Shown here in pieces: positions 1 to 11,300 of a DNA stretch of 64,000 nt. The DNA lies in NCBI GenBank assembly GCA_016808115.1, contig JAEQBH010000650.1:868001-932000 (forward strand), given 5' to 3'. The DNA is from Tetrastigma voinierianum (Eukaryota > Streptophyta > Magnoliopsida > Vitales > Vitaceae). Every line of letters begins with the position of its first letter. The first letter of the stretch is position 1. The notes under the pieces were generated by a model that worked only from the letters and a program-made list of their open reading frames with translations, made no database searches and had not been told where the DNA came from. A program made the translations under genes and the position numbers.

Positions 1-342
1 AAATCCAATTTTCCATTTTTGACATTCTAACTCTTTATTTCACTTTCCTTATCATTTGTCATTTATTTCACATTAGCATTTAAGCTATCATTTGACCCTT
101 AGGTCCTCATTTTACAAATTCCCACATTTTCCCCTTTTTCACTTAGGTTTATTTCCGGGTTCAATCAATTTCTCAATTTAGCATATAATATTCAATCATA
201 TGCTCACTCTTTAAATTTGCATTTTCCAATTTATCAATTTATCGAATTTCCCGGAAAAACCAAAGTTTGACTCAATTCATACCCGCAATATATATATAAT
301 AAAATTATTATAAAAATTCTAAGGTATTTTTGGGGTGTTACA
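1..342 (-). repeat. LTR end fragment, Tekay-like family (copy A-prime)
   Basis: Reads on the minus strand as the first ~340 bases of a long terminal repeat beginning TGTAACACCCC (plus-strand end ggggtgttaca at 332-342). The same AT-rich block, including the run of t/a after the terminal motif and the string around ggtttatttccgg, recurs at 2040-2364 and 56900-57139. The remainder lies left of the window. It directly abuts unrelated sequence at 343, so it is a separate LTR insertion or the edge of a nested one. Confidence 0.7.
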
Positions 343-659
343 CACAGTACGGTCCAGTTAAATTTATCTTGGACTAAAAATCAATTAGTGAACCTCACAA
401 ATACGGTTTCACTAAGAAGAATTCTTGATCAGTGACACATCAATACAATGGATTCGTCTTTGCTATTTTGACTATTGTTATACTGATCTATCCTTATCTG
501 AATTCGCGGTTAACATTCTATTAAGGAGGCGTTAGATATTTATAGCAAAGTACAATACAATATGTACATTTGTATAAATAGTTTACTTTCAATAGTCATG
601 CAATTTTCATATGCAAACATTTTACAATCAATTCCTTTAAATCATTTAAAACAATTCAA
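343..659. other. Unassigned stretch between two LTR segments
   Basis: About 320 bases with no open frame worth calling and no match I can see to the equivalent part of the better preserved LTR copy at 53963-57139. It may be a divergent LTR portion or the remnant that A-prime inserted into. Confidence 0.4.
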
Positions 660-2364
660 TATGCTTTTCTTATGCATTTAGAACAAGCCTTTCAAATATT
701 GAAATGAGAATAGGAAAAATAGAACAATCATGCAAAAACTTGAAACGAGGAATAAAAGTCGGTAGAACAAACCCAAAAAGCTTTGCACTTTGATTCCAAT
801 CCTCGGAATCTTAATCTCAGTTTGGCTTTTCCTCCTCGTTAGCCCCTATTCCAAAACCATTAAAGAACAATATTATTCGTGCGTGCTAGTGGTTTTGGTT
901 AGGATTGATTTTCGGAGTTTAATATGAGTTCCATTTTCAAAAATCTATATATAGATGGATTCTTGACTCAATGGGATTTCCATAGAGTTCAAGAACACCC
1001 AAAATAAAGTTCAGACGAAGAAGTTATGACTTTCCGAAGTTGGAGGTCACGTGAAATCAAACTCAGCAAAGCTGACCTGACTTAGCCTAGGTGTCCTGAC
1101 CTGTCAAGGCTCAGCTGACCTGTTTGATCTCACCTATTGTCATCTACAGGCATATGAATGGCTTCTTGACTCAATGGGCTTTCCATAGAGTCCAAGAACA
1201 CCCAAAACGGAGGTCGGACGAAGAAGTTATGACCTTCCGAAGTTGGAGGTCACATGTAGTCAAACCGCCGAGCTGACTTGACTTGGCCAGGCTAACCTAA
1301 CACATGTGACTGACGGCCGAGGTGCAGTCGAGGTGCATTGGCCGAGTGCGCTGGCCGAGGTGCTTTGGTCGAGGTGCATTGGTGAGGTGCAGGTGAGGTG
1401 CAGAGGTGCAGCGGGCCAGTGCCTTGGCCAGAAATTTTGTATTGGGCGAAGTACAATCACGGGAAAGGGCCATAACTTAGGCTATAGAGGTCCGAATTGA
1501 GAAATTCAAAAGCCCAACATCAAGTTCATTGATGTGGCTACAATTTACCAGACACTGCCAAATTCCCTTTATTTCTTACCCAAAAATCAATTCTAAGGTT
1601 CGGCTAATGCGTAGGATCAAAAATAGGGAAATTTTCTTGGTTGACTTCTTGACGGACCTTTAGAAAACACATCTATAGGAGCCTTAGAGCTCTTCTCAAC
1701 TCAACCCTAACAAGAAATGAGTTTGGGAGTTTCCAAACCCAAACCATACACAAGATGGAGGGTTCCAAACCATATATCTATTCTTTCTATACCCAAAACT
1801 AGACAAACCCATGCTATTGTACAAAAATCGATACTTTTCCATACGGAACTTAACAAGTTCCATACAGACATAGTTTACATACCTACGATCTTCTTTTCCT
1901 TTCTTTCTTTCTTCTCTTCTCTTCTTCTTTTTCCCTTCTATTCTCTCTTCTTTTCCCCTTTTCCTTTTCTTATGGATCACCCTTAATCATATTTTAAAAA
2001 GGAGGAAACTTCCTCGCTCTTTCCTACATGCCACATGCCCTCTCCTTGATTTTTTTCTTTATTTCTTTTGTATTTAGGTCCCTCCATTTCTCTATTATTC
2101 TTCATTTAAATTCTCCTATTATTTTCCCTTGCTCATTTATTTCTCTAATTTCACTAAGACATATAAACTTACTTACAATTGACCCTTAGGTCCCCATTTT
2201 ACAATTTCCATATTCTCTTTTTCACTTGGGTTTATTTCCGGATTCGATAATCATTTAATGATAAATCTAACAATTCTAGAAAAATACCCAAGTTGGCTCA
2301 ATTATACCCGAAATATATAATAATTTTTATTATAAAAATTCTAGGGTATTTTTGGGGTGTTACA
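660..2364 (-). repeat. LTR, Tekay-like family (copy A)
   Basis: Minus-strand LTR starting TGTAACACCCC at 2364 and extending left. Its sequence parallels 55200-57139 (copy B, same strand) and, in reverse complement, 60016 onward (copy C). Shared landmarks are the cttgactcaatgggctttcc repeats, the block around gggagtttccaaaccc (about 1725-1745), and a terminal AT-rich stretch. On its right it cuts directly into the integrase C-terminus at 2365, inside the codons after a MLWRY motif, so it is probably an insertion into that element and not its own 3-prime LTR. Confidence 0.72.
954..1420 (-). repeat. Tandem repeat block inside LTR copy A
   Basis: Two copies, about 200 bp apart (near 954 and 1152), of a unit that contains gattcttgactcaatggg, a gagttcaagaacaccc string and a gttatgac...gaagttggaggtcac segment. 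It is followed by a short irregular array of gaggtgca words at about 1318-1410. Copy B has three such units near 55452, 55640 and 55832. Confidence 0.75.
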
Positions 2365-3523
2365 GTACCTCCAGAGCATGGATAAGTGAAATACCTCGTG
2401 GACACCTGACATGCTAGGCGGTAAAGCCAACCGGTACGCTATTGTGCCTACCCTCTCGAGTATCTCGAAGGGCTCAATAAACCTCGACGATAACTTGCCG
2501 CACTTGCCGAACCTGACCACTCCTCTCTTAGGCATCACCTTCAAGAAGACGTGATCGCCCACCTCGAACTCTAAGGGTCGACCATGGCACATCGACATAG
2601 CTCTTACCAGTGGCTGAGGCGTGAGAGAGATCTTGTCGTATCAAGCTCACCTTCTCGGAGGTGTCTCTAATCAGATCAAGACCATTGATGGAGCTCTCTC
2701 CCACCTCGGTCCAACATATTGGTGATCTGCATGGCCTCATACAATGCCTCATATGGTGCCATCTGTATACTCGCCTGATAATTGTTGTTGTAGGCGAATT
2801 CCACTAAGAGCGAAATGTCTTCCCAGTACCGCCTGATCCAGGCGCATGCTGTGACATGTCCTCTAACACTTGTATGGTTCTCATTGACCATGCATGCGTG
2901 GGTGGAAAGTTGTACTCTGGTCAGCCGTGTGCCCGCTGCCTTTGGAAACTCTTCCAAAGTGCGTCGTAAACCTCGGGTCTCTATCCAGGCCTATGGATCT
3001 TGGTACTCCGTGGCAGGACTATCTCTCGAATATACAACACGAATCTCAATGTGAAGGTCATCCGCCACGGCTAGAAGAAAATGTGCCGACGCCGTGAGCC
3101 TAGTCCACTAGCACTATATCATGTCCACTGCGGTGTCAGTGGAAGAGTAGGACATAAAATCCATCGTGGCACTCAGCTTCCCTCAGCCACCTCGATGGGT
3201 GAAGTAGCCTGGCGCATTTTGGTGCTCGGCCACCAGCCTGCGACACACATGAGACATCGTGAGACAAAAGTCCCCCTACGTGTCTCTTCATCTCGCTCCG
3301 GTAGTGCGCGACGAGATCTTGGTACATCTTCGTGCCACACACTGGATTGCCATGACGAATCGAGGCGGTGAAACTCCACGAGAATCTCCTCTCTCATCGA
3401 TCAAGCGGGGGAACCTACCCGTCCTCTATCGAAGACTACCATTTGTGGACGGTCCAACCCTTGTCATACGTGCTGTTGTACCCGGTCTGATGGACACTAT
3501 CTCTACTGCGTCCTTACAGGACT
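2365..3523 (-). pseudogene. Integrase half of a minus-strand Tekay-type gypsy pol
   Basis: Minus-strand remains of a Ty3/gypsy chromovirus integrase, the enzyme that inserts retrotransposon cDNA into the host genome. From right to left there are a zinc-binding region (SRCLMC near 3270), core-domain remains near 2960-2700 (LLVEFAYNNNYQ, then APYEALYEA and SPICWTEVGESS), and the C-terminal stretch GDHVFLKVMPKRGVVRFGK, ending in VFHLSMLWRY at 2365. Frames change several times, so no protein can be made. The protein is cut on the left by LTR copy A before any chromodomain, and on the right by the Athila element. The matching protease-RT-RNase H half is at 14982-16770. Confidence 0.82.
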
Positions 3524-4715
3524 TGATGAGTGCACGAAACACTCATAGTATGCCGCGTCTTTCTTAGGTTTAGCATTATTTTATGGTTAAATATGTATTT
3601 TTCCGATTTGTTATCGAGTATGGCCCGAGTGCGGTGAATGCGAGTGCGGATGATGTGAAAAAGAGCACCTTGTGAAGCAAATTAGAGTAATGGAGGTAAT
3701 GCGGGAAAGTGGGCGCCGCGTCGCGGCGTTCGACGTCGCGTCGTCTCCGCGTCGTGGCGTTCAGCGTCACGGCGTTGAATCAACTGTCTGAGAGTCAACA
3801 ATCGAAGCGTTGCGGCGTCTCAACGTCGCGGCGTTCTTGCGACGCGTCGTACGGAATCTGCACCTCATCATTTAAAGCGCAGTGGTTGAGTGAGGCATTG
3901 GGAGGCGTGCGAGCGAGGGGCGGAATTCAAGCGGCGGTGACACGGACGAGAAGAGATTGCGTGATTCTTAATGTTTCTCATTTTTTGGATATTAGAATGA
4001 TGTTTTTAAGATTAAGCATTTCATTTATGTTGAACTCATTCTAGATCTATTTCTAGGGTTATGTTGAACCTGTCATATGTTGATGGATTAAAGTTTAGTG
4101 CTTTAAAATTATTCGATTTGTTTATCGATTTGTTTGCATCTGCTCATATCTATGATTTAATTATATGGTGATATCGTAACATTGGCATAATCACCTTTGG
4201 AGATCGAGATTCGAGAGATGAGGATTATCAGGGGATAAGATGAAGCGACCTTGAGTTGATTCATTAAATAGAGATATTGGAATCACGAAGGTGGCATTTG
4301 GGAGTTAGAACATTAAGCATCTCGGAATGCGAGTTGGGATAGAGATATACTCAACTCTATTCACGAGATGGCGGATCTCTGAGAGATATGCATGAAAGTA
4401 AGATCACCTACATGTTAACCAAATGATAAATATATTGAATAATAATATCTTTAAGAAATAATCCATTAAAAGTGAGGGGAGACATAACCACAGTGTAATC
4501 TGATAATTCATTAGAATCAATGGCGTAGTCGAAATTCACCTTCTCAATTTCCTTGAAAAAATCGTCTATTCGGATATTATCTAAAAGCGAACCTTTGTAG
4601 TCAATACACTGTCCCTGTGGATCGATATCCTTACCATGAGTACACTATATTACTTGGGGCGACGCGTGCACTTTGCGGCGTATAAGTGTACATTTTACAC
4701 GCGTTTCGGCTGTCA
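3524..4715 (+). repeat. Athila 5-prime LTR
   Basis: About 1.19 kb, begins TGATGAGTGC and matches 13794-14981 throughout, with many small indels. Landmarks shared by both are gcgtctttcttaggtt, the CG-rich gcgtcgcggcgtt stretch near 3712-3860, ctagatctatttctagggtt, and the terminal tacattttacac...gcgtttcgg. The amount of indel divergence suggests an old insertion or poor base accuracy. Confidence 0.85.
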
Positions 4716-4720
4716 AGTTT

Positions 4721-4740
4721 TGGCGCGTTCAGCGGGGACT
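4721..4740 (+). other. Primer-binding site of the Athila element
   Basis: tggcgcgttcagcggggact, five bases after the LTR, resembles the tRNA-Asp-complementary primer site usual for Athila/Tat elements (TGGCGCCGTTGCCGGGGA), with some changed bases. A related, better preserved site on the minus strand is at 51332-51353. Confidence 0.7.
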
Positions 4741-5088
4741 AGGTTTAGGTGATATGAGAATAAAGCAATTGAATAATATAAAAATTTTCTTTGTTTTTGT
4801 TTATTTTTACAAGTGCTGGTAATTTGGTCGTGTTGGTTCGTGTGTTATTGCAGTGTAGGTTTAGTAAGTACATGCGGCGTCGGTCGAGTTAACTTGACAC
4901 TTGTTTGATCCTGAGCCATAAAGAACTTTACCTGAGAATGCGCCGAAACGGCTGAGCAGATCGAAATTTAGCAAACATGGGTGATAATGAAGACGGGATC
5001 GGGCATTGAGCAAGCGAGCGAGGGGTGAAATGGTAATCATGGAAGGAATCAAGCACCCAGGCCATTTATACAGCCAGATGATCCATAC
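4741..5088 (+). other. Athila leader / degraded gag N-terminus
   Basis: Untranslated leader and, from about 4990, sequence expected to hold the first gag residues. Frames are closed until the ATG at 5089, so part of the gag N-terminus may be lost to indels. Confidence 0.5.
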
Positions 5089-6204
5089 ATGTTGCTAGAA
5101 GAATTTGCACAGAATATATTGTTTCATGGACTACCCCATGAGAACCCGAATATGCATCTGACCAACTTCCTTGAAGTCTGCGATACGATCAAGTACAACG
5201 GAGTTACTGAGGAGGCACTCAGGTTGAGGCTTTTTCCACTCTCACTAGGTGATCAAGCCAAGCATTGGCTAACAAGTCAGCCACCAGATTCCATTACCTC
5301 GTGGAACGACTTAGTGCAAAAATTCCTGACCAAGTTCTTCCCACCTTCGAAAATTGCACAACTTGTGCAAGAGATCAATACTTTTGGGCAACTAGAGGGG
5401 GAGAACCTGGCAGAGGCATGGGACAGATTTCACGAATTACTAAGAAAGTGCCCGCATCACAGACTAACCAGATGGATGCAAGTCCATACTTTCTATAATG
5501 GGCTGAGGAACGCTACTAGAACAGTGATTGATGCCTCGGCTGGAGGAGCACTAATGAAGAAAACCACGGACCAAGCCTATGAGATTCTGGAAGATGCTGC
5601 AACCAACACAAATCAGTGGCCTAGAGAGAAAACTACACCAGTAAAAGCCATGGGTGGCACAGACAATGAGGTTCTCAACAATCTGGTTAATCATGTTGCA
5701 CAGCTGACCAAGCAGTTGAATAGACAGCAAGGAACTGCGAACGCCATACAGACCAACCCATGGGAGTTATGTGAATTCTGTGGAGGACAGCACAATAGCA
5801 CGGAATGTCAGTCAGGAAACCCTACAGTAGAGCAAGCCCAGTACGTGTCAAGGTTCAATCAGAATCAATCACAGCAGCAAGGGCCGTATGGGGGAAACAG
5901 TTATCAGAATCAAAATCAGGGCCAAGGATGGCGTAATAATCAGAATCAGAACAACCAGAACAATCAAGGGTATGGATGGAGGAATAATCAGAACAATATG
6001 CCATCGAACCGAACTAGTGAATTACCCCCTGAGAAAAAGGTGGACTTAGAACAAGCTCTTGCACAGATGTTAACCTCCCACTTTGCTTTCATGAATGAGA
6101 CCAAGGCGAATATGCAGCAGCAGGCAACTCAGTTGAACAATCCAAGCGGCCACGGTGAGAAATTTGGAGAGTCTGGTAAGAGTGAATACTTGGAAACTTA
6201 TTAA
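5089..6204 (+). CDS. Athila gag polyprotein (capsid/nucleocapsid)
   Basis: A 371-residue open frame. Gag forms the cytoplasmic particle that packages retrotransposon RNA. Residues ~15-130 hold the retrotransposon gag domain, with HLTNFLEVCDT, RLRLFPLSLGDQAKHWL, WNDLVQKFLTKFFPPSK and EAWDRFHELLRKCPHH in the expected order. RTVIDASAGGALMKKT follows at ~145-160. A nucleocapsid finger of the short type (C-x2-C-x3-H-x4-C, starting CEFCGG) lies near residue 228. A Q/N-rich stretch at ~245-300 and a KVDLEQALAQML segment near the end are typical of the family. The start is the first ATG of the open frame; relatives usually have more N-terminal sequence. It stays open while the pol behind it is riddled with stops. 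Function in this copy is unproven. Confidence 0.85.
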   Translation: MLLEEFAQNILFHGLPHENPNMHLTNFLEVCDTIKYNGVTEEALRLRLFPLSLGDQAKHWLTSQPPDSITSWNDLVQKFLTKFFPPSKIAQLVQEINTFGQLEGENLAEAWDRFHELLRKCPHHRLTRWMQVHTFYNGLRNATRTVIDASAGGALMKKTTDQAYEILEDAATNTNQWPREKTTPVKAMGGTDNEVLNNLVNHVAQLTKQLNRQQGTANAIQTNPWELCEFCGGQHNSTECQSGNPTVEQAQYVSRFNQNQSQQQGPYGGNSYQNQNQGQGWRNNQNQNNQNNQGYGWRNNQNNMPSNRTSELPPEKKVDLEQALAQMLTSHFAFMNETKANMQQQATQLNNPSGHGEKFGESGKSEYLETY

Positions 6205-9200
6205 CCGAAGGCGGCGGGTTCATTACGAAGCAATTCGAGTAGCTGAAGAGATGGGAATGAACATGTTAGCGTCATCTTTGAGAAGTGGGAAAGGAATTGG
6301 AACTTCTGATCCTAAACCCAGGTTGTAGAGCAGTTAGAGCGAAAGGTCATCCGGCCGAGAGACGGGAGAATGATGATGCGGATAAAGATCCAACCCTAAT
6401 GAAGCGAGTCACATGAGGCAATCTGTGAAGCAAGGCGACCCGCCCAATTCCATATCCTGACGTCTCAAGAAGCATAAGTTGGATAAGCGGTTCACTAAAT
6501 TCATGGAAGTGCCAGTTACACATCAATATCCCATTTGCCGTGCCTAGGCGGATGCGATTATGTAAAATTTATGAAAGACATCTGTCCCGAGAAGAAGATT
6601 AGCTGATTTAAAGCAGTTAACCTAAGCGAGGAATGCGGTGCCATACTTGAGAAAATTTGCCGCCAAAAACTCAAAGACCGGGCGGTTTCACTATCCATTG
6701 CACCATTGGAAATATATCTTCGAAGGCCTATGTGATTTGGGTGCCGGCGTGTCTACGTACCCCCTCCATTTTCAAGCGTTTGGGATTAGGTGAGGCCCGC
6801 GACTACGGTCTGCCGACTATGACCGGATCATTGAAACGTAGAGGGGTAATGAAGGATAATCACCATTAAGGTCGAGCAAGTTTTATCTTCCCGGCCCGAT
6901 TTCATTGTATTGGATGTGGAGGTGAATAAGAAATTCATAATCTTAGGTAGACCTTTTTCTTGCCACTAGCGAGGCAATGATTGATGTTCGGAGGGGCGGG
7001 AAATTGAGAGTACAAGAAGATGAAGTAAGGTTCAAACGTGTTTGAAGCCGGTGAGACACCGTGAAGTGATACTTGCTTCATGGCGAAATAGTAGAGGCTA
7101 TAGTGTCTAGCCGGAAGTGGTCTCGTGACCCTTTGGAATGGCACAGTGGAGAATGAGTGAATCACAGGCGAGAGAAGCTGAAGAATATGTTAAATGGATG
7201 GACTCTTTCGGACCTGATAGAGAAATACTTGAATCTCTAGGGAAGAGGTTAAAACGCCCGGTCCATCGGTTGAGCAACCACCTAAGATGGAGCAAAGAAA
7301 ACCTACTGGCCGTTTAGTATGCATACCTTGGAGTAGAATCTACGCTACCAGTGAATATCTCAGCATCTTTAACTGCACTAGAGGAAGAGAAGTTATTGAG
7401 GGTCCTTTGAGATCACAAACATGCACTCGGATGGTCTCTAGCTGATTTAAAATGGATTCGCCCTTCTATGTGCATGCATCGAATTTTACTAGAAGATGGA
7501 CATAAACCTTGATTAGGCGCGAGAGGAGGTTAAATCCAGAGCGATGAAGGAGGTAGTGGGAAGAGGTTTTAAAATGGCTAGACTTCAGGGTGATTTACGT
7601 TCGGTGGTGCATGGGTAAGCCCGATTCGGTAGTGTCGAAGAAGGGAGGAACAAGCGTCATCGGAATTTGAAAACAACATCTTCTTTGCTTTCTCGAACGA
7701 TTCTGGGTGGAGGATTTGTATTGATTATCGGGCTGAACAAGCCAGAAAGATCATTTCCCATTGCCATTTCTAGATCAGATGTTGGATCGATTAGCCGGTC
7801 ATGAATACTATTGCTTTTTGGATGGATACTCAATTTCTGACAATCCTTCTCTTTGAGAAGATCGGAGAAGGCGACATTCACATGTCCACTATGTAAATTT
7901 TATTCGCATTGATGGATGCCTTTGGAGCTGTGCAATGCCTTGCAGGTACTTTTCAGCGATGTATGATGGCCATATTCTCATTATGGTTGAAAAAAGATAA
8001 TTGAGATCTTCATGGGCGATTTCTCGGTAATGGGAAATTCATTTGACAAGCTGTTTGAAAACTTAAGAAATTTATGCGGCAAGATGTGAAGAGACTTGAC
8101 TTGAGCACTCAATTGGGAAAAGATGCCATTTTATGAGTACGAGAATTGTGTCCTTGGACATCGGTTCAGCAAGAGGGATAGAGGTAGATAGGGCGAAGAT
8201 TGTTGGTGAGAGTTTACCTCCCTTCATCGGTAAAAGGGATCTAAGTTTTCTAGGCCACTATTTGGATTCTATAAGAGCGGTTCATCAAGTTTTGCAGTAG
8301 ATTACAAAACCGTTGTCTAACCTCCTAGTCAAGGGATCCCATTTGAGTTTGATTCCACAGAAATGTTTGCACATGCATTCACCGGTGTTGAAAGATAAGT
8401 TGGTTTAAATCATTGATGACTCCGGTTGGTCATTTCCATTTGAACTTATGTGTGGCCTTGATGACTTGCGATTGGGGCGGTGTTAGGCGAAAGCGAGAAA
8501 ATCTTTCGGGTAATCTACTATGCTAGTAGAGACCTGAATGATGCTACGACTGAATTATGTATGCCCTCTGAGAGAAGAAGCGTGGCCATTGTCTTTGCTT
8601 TCGACAAATTCGAGGCCGTATTTGATTGTGACAAGATTAGTGGTGCCTGGCAGTCATTACGCCATTAAGTACTTGATGACTAAGAAAGATGCAAAACCCC
8701 GATTAATTCGGTGGGTCCTATTGCTGCAAGAATTCGACGTAGAGATTAAAGACAAGAAAGGCACTGAAAACCTAGTGGCAGATCATCTTTCACGATTGGA
8801 AGGGGCTAGAGATGATGTTCCGAGTGAATGGCGAATTTCCGGATGAAACTCTTATGTGAGGACAAGAGAGGCGTTCCATGGTTCGCAGTTATGAATTGTT
8901 ATTTGGTGGCTAAAGTAATCTCAAGAGATTTAACCTCGAGCGAAAAAAAGAGGTTTTTTGCACACTTAGAAACACTACTATTGGGAGGAACCAATTCTTC
9001 TGATTCTTTGTGCGTCAGGTGATAAGGATGTGTGCGAAGATAAATACCGCGATTATTACGAACCATTGTCACACTCTACCATGTGGTGGACACTTTGGTG
9101 GCAGTGAGCGGCTGACAAGGTGCTTCAATCGAGGTTTTTCTTGACCTACCTTATTTAAGATGCTCATCAGTCGTTTCCACTTGTGACAAATGTCAACGAA

Positions 9201-9980
9201 TGGGAGACATCTACAGAAGACGAGCCACCCATGCATCCCATTTTGGAGGTCGAATTGTTTGATTTATGGGGGATAGATTTCATGGGACCACTTCCCGCAT
9301 CGTACATCAACTTATACATCTTGTTGGGAGTAGACTATGTCTCAAAGTGGGTGGAAGAACAATCCTGCGCACCAGCGATGCCAAGGTCGTGGCTGGTTCT
9401 GCGACCACATATTCTCTCACGTTTTGGAACCCCTCGAGCATTGATCCGCAGAGATAATGGTACTTATTTCACGCAATAAGGTAATTGACAGGTTTTGCAA
9501 AAGTATGAGTGCGATCATGCATCTCTTGCGCCACCACCCACAGTCAAACGGACAAGCAGAGGTATCAAATCGAAATCAAGTCCATTCTCGAAGACGGTCG
9601 CAGCTCGGGAAGTTGGTATAAAAAGATTGAAAGATGCACTGCAGGCGTGCCGCCTGGCATTAAAACTCCTTTGGGTATGTCACCGTTCGGAATCGTTTAT
9701 GGTAAGCGTGGCCGTCTTCGGTAGAATTAAGACATGTCGAGCCTATTGGGCCACTCGGCAGGTTAAACATGGATAGTATTGGCCAGACGCTCCAACTCGA
9801 TGAACTAGGCGGTCGAGACGAAGCGCGGCATGGCGTTTATAGGAAAGACTAAAGCACGGCATGACAAACACATTACTAAAAAGGAGTTCCTTGACCCACA
9901 GAGTTAACATTTTGGTGGAGGAGGAGGAGGAGGAGGGGAGGGCCCCGGTTTGGCGAGGCGTGTGTTTCTACCAGGAGGTG
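6205..9980 (+). pseudogene. Athila pol: protease, RT, RNase H, integrase (decayed)
   Basis: Pol would process gag, copy RNA to cDNA and integrate it. Fragments appear in the correct order in changing frames. Protease: active-site region CDLGAGVSTYPL at about 6731. Reverse transcriptase: WRICIDYR near 7709, then FPLPFLDQMLD and YYCFLDGYS by 7830, MPFGLCNAP-like near 7920. RNase H: IYYASRDLNDATTE near 8510, then TKKDAKPRLIRWVLLLQEFD and VADHLSRLEG by 8800. Integrase: LWGIDFMGPLPAS near 9265, then VDYVSKWVE. A GPFTV-like tail lies near 10000. Each step carries frameshifts or stops (for example two within 200 bp of the protease motif). No polyprotein can be made. Confidence 0.85.
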
Positions 9981-11300
9981 AGTCTCGATGGTCAGGGCCT
10001 TTCACGGTAACAAGGTCTTTTCACGGTGGGAGGAAGTTACACATCTGAAGGCACATTCACAGTCACCACCCAACGATTGGTCGTATTATGGAGCGAGTTT
10101 CTTCTGATGGCAAATCATTCCTTTGGCAATGACGGGCGAAGTGTAGTAAGCGATCATATGAGTTCGGGTCCCCGAGCACATTGAGATTCAGGGTCGTCGA
10201 GCTAACGACATTAAACATAGCGCTTCTTGGGAGGCAACCCAAGTGTTTCTTAAACTTTTCACTTTTTCTATTTTTTTTTTGTTTTTATTGTTTATTTTAA
10301 GTGATATGGGTTTACTGGTTTTCTCCATGATCGGTGTCTCTTTTTTGGTTATTCTTGTCAAGACTTCATGACGCGGTATTGGGAGGATCCGTTCATGCCG
10401 TGCGTTACAAGTCCAGAGAGTCACCTTTACAAGTGAGGAGAGTTTCTTGGCCATGGGATCCTCAATATGCACAAATTTTTGGAGGCCACTCACATTAGCG
10501 TCGGCGTTGGTCGTAACGTCGCGACGTTTCAACCAGCGACGTTTAGCGTCGCGGCGTCCACTCAATTGCCGCTACGGGCGTCGACGTGGGTTTGCTTGTC
10601 ATAGCGTTGATTTTAAGTGTCTCACGCCAACGTCAGCGGCGTGGATTTCCAACGTCGCGACGTCGATTTTTATACTCTCTGGAACGTCGCGACGTGAGTA
10701 ATCAACATCGCGACGTGAATTTTTAGGAGTCTCTGGAACGTCGCGACGTTGTTAATTCCACTCTCTGTAACGTCGCGACATTGCTCGAGCGTCATAGCGT
10801 CGTTTGGTCGCCGACGTTGCCTGACGATCAGCGGCGTTGCCTGTTTAAGACGAAAAATAAGCCATTTTGCTTTTCACCGCGCCACATCCTGCTGAACCTA
10901 GCGCCCATCCATTTCCGTCCATGCCGGCTCCCTCTCATGCGGTCGGAGGCTCCTATTCCCCCGCCCTCAGGCCTTCTCTGGCATGCACCTCATAGTCACC
11001 TCCTACCATTTGGATTCACGAATAGCTGGTTTCCTTGTCACGTGGCATTTTCCACATTATTACTCGGTTCTAGCACGGTGTGGTCATCTAGGGCTACCAT
11101 TGCATTCACGATTAGTTAGGAGTCTTATAGGTTCAAGTTTAGGGTATTATTAGGTCTATTTTAGGGTTTGGAGTCACCTTTAGGGTCGTTAGTACACTTA
11201 GTAGTTTTGGTTTTTTTTGGTGCACGCTAGGTGTTCATTTTTCGGTCTAGGTCAGCGAGTGACCAATTGGGTGCCACCACCACGTGATTTCTAAGCCCTA
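9981..11300 (+). other. Athila spacer between pol and env-like ORF
   Basis: Noncoding. At 10217-10244 is the string gcgcttcttgggaggcaacc, a conserved Athila-type post-integrase mark that recurs on the minus strand at about 48485-48510. A CG-rich palindromic repeat array lies at 10500-10800 (separate entry). 10860-11110 is open on one frame, but I see no recognisable domain. Confidence 0.7.
10500..10800. repeat. Array of GTCGCGAC-cored palindromes
   Basis: About seven copies of aacgtcgcgacgtt or near versions (near 10516, 10535, 10649, 10682, 10704, 10737 and 10769) in 300 bp, separated by filler such as tctctgga. The word is its own reverse complement and holds several CpG. A looser form of the array is in both LTRs (3712-3860, 13985-14100). 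Confidence 0.85.

Noticed and set aside
1306..1500. Plus-strand 64-codon frame in LTR copy A
   Set aside because: Made of the gaggtgca word array; no domain and inside an LTR.
1..2364. Copy A as the 3-prime LTR of the minus-strand gypsy element at 2365-16770
   Set aside because: The LTR starts in the middle of the integrase C-terminal coding region with no stop codon or polypurine tract between, so insertion is more likely; not fully excluded because the element may have a terminal deletion.
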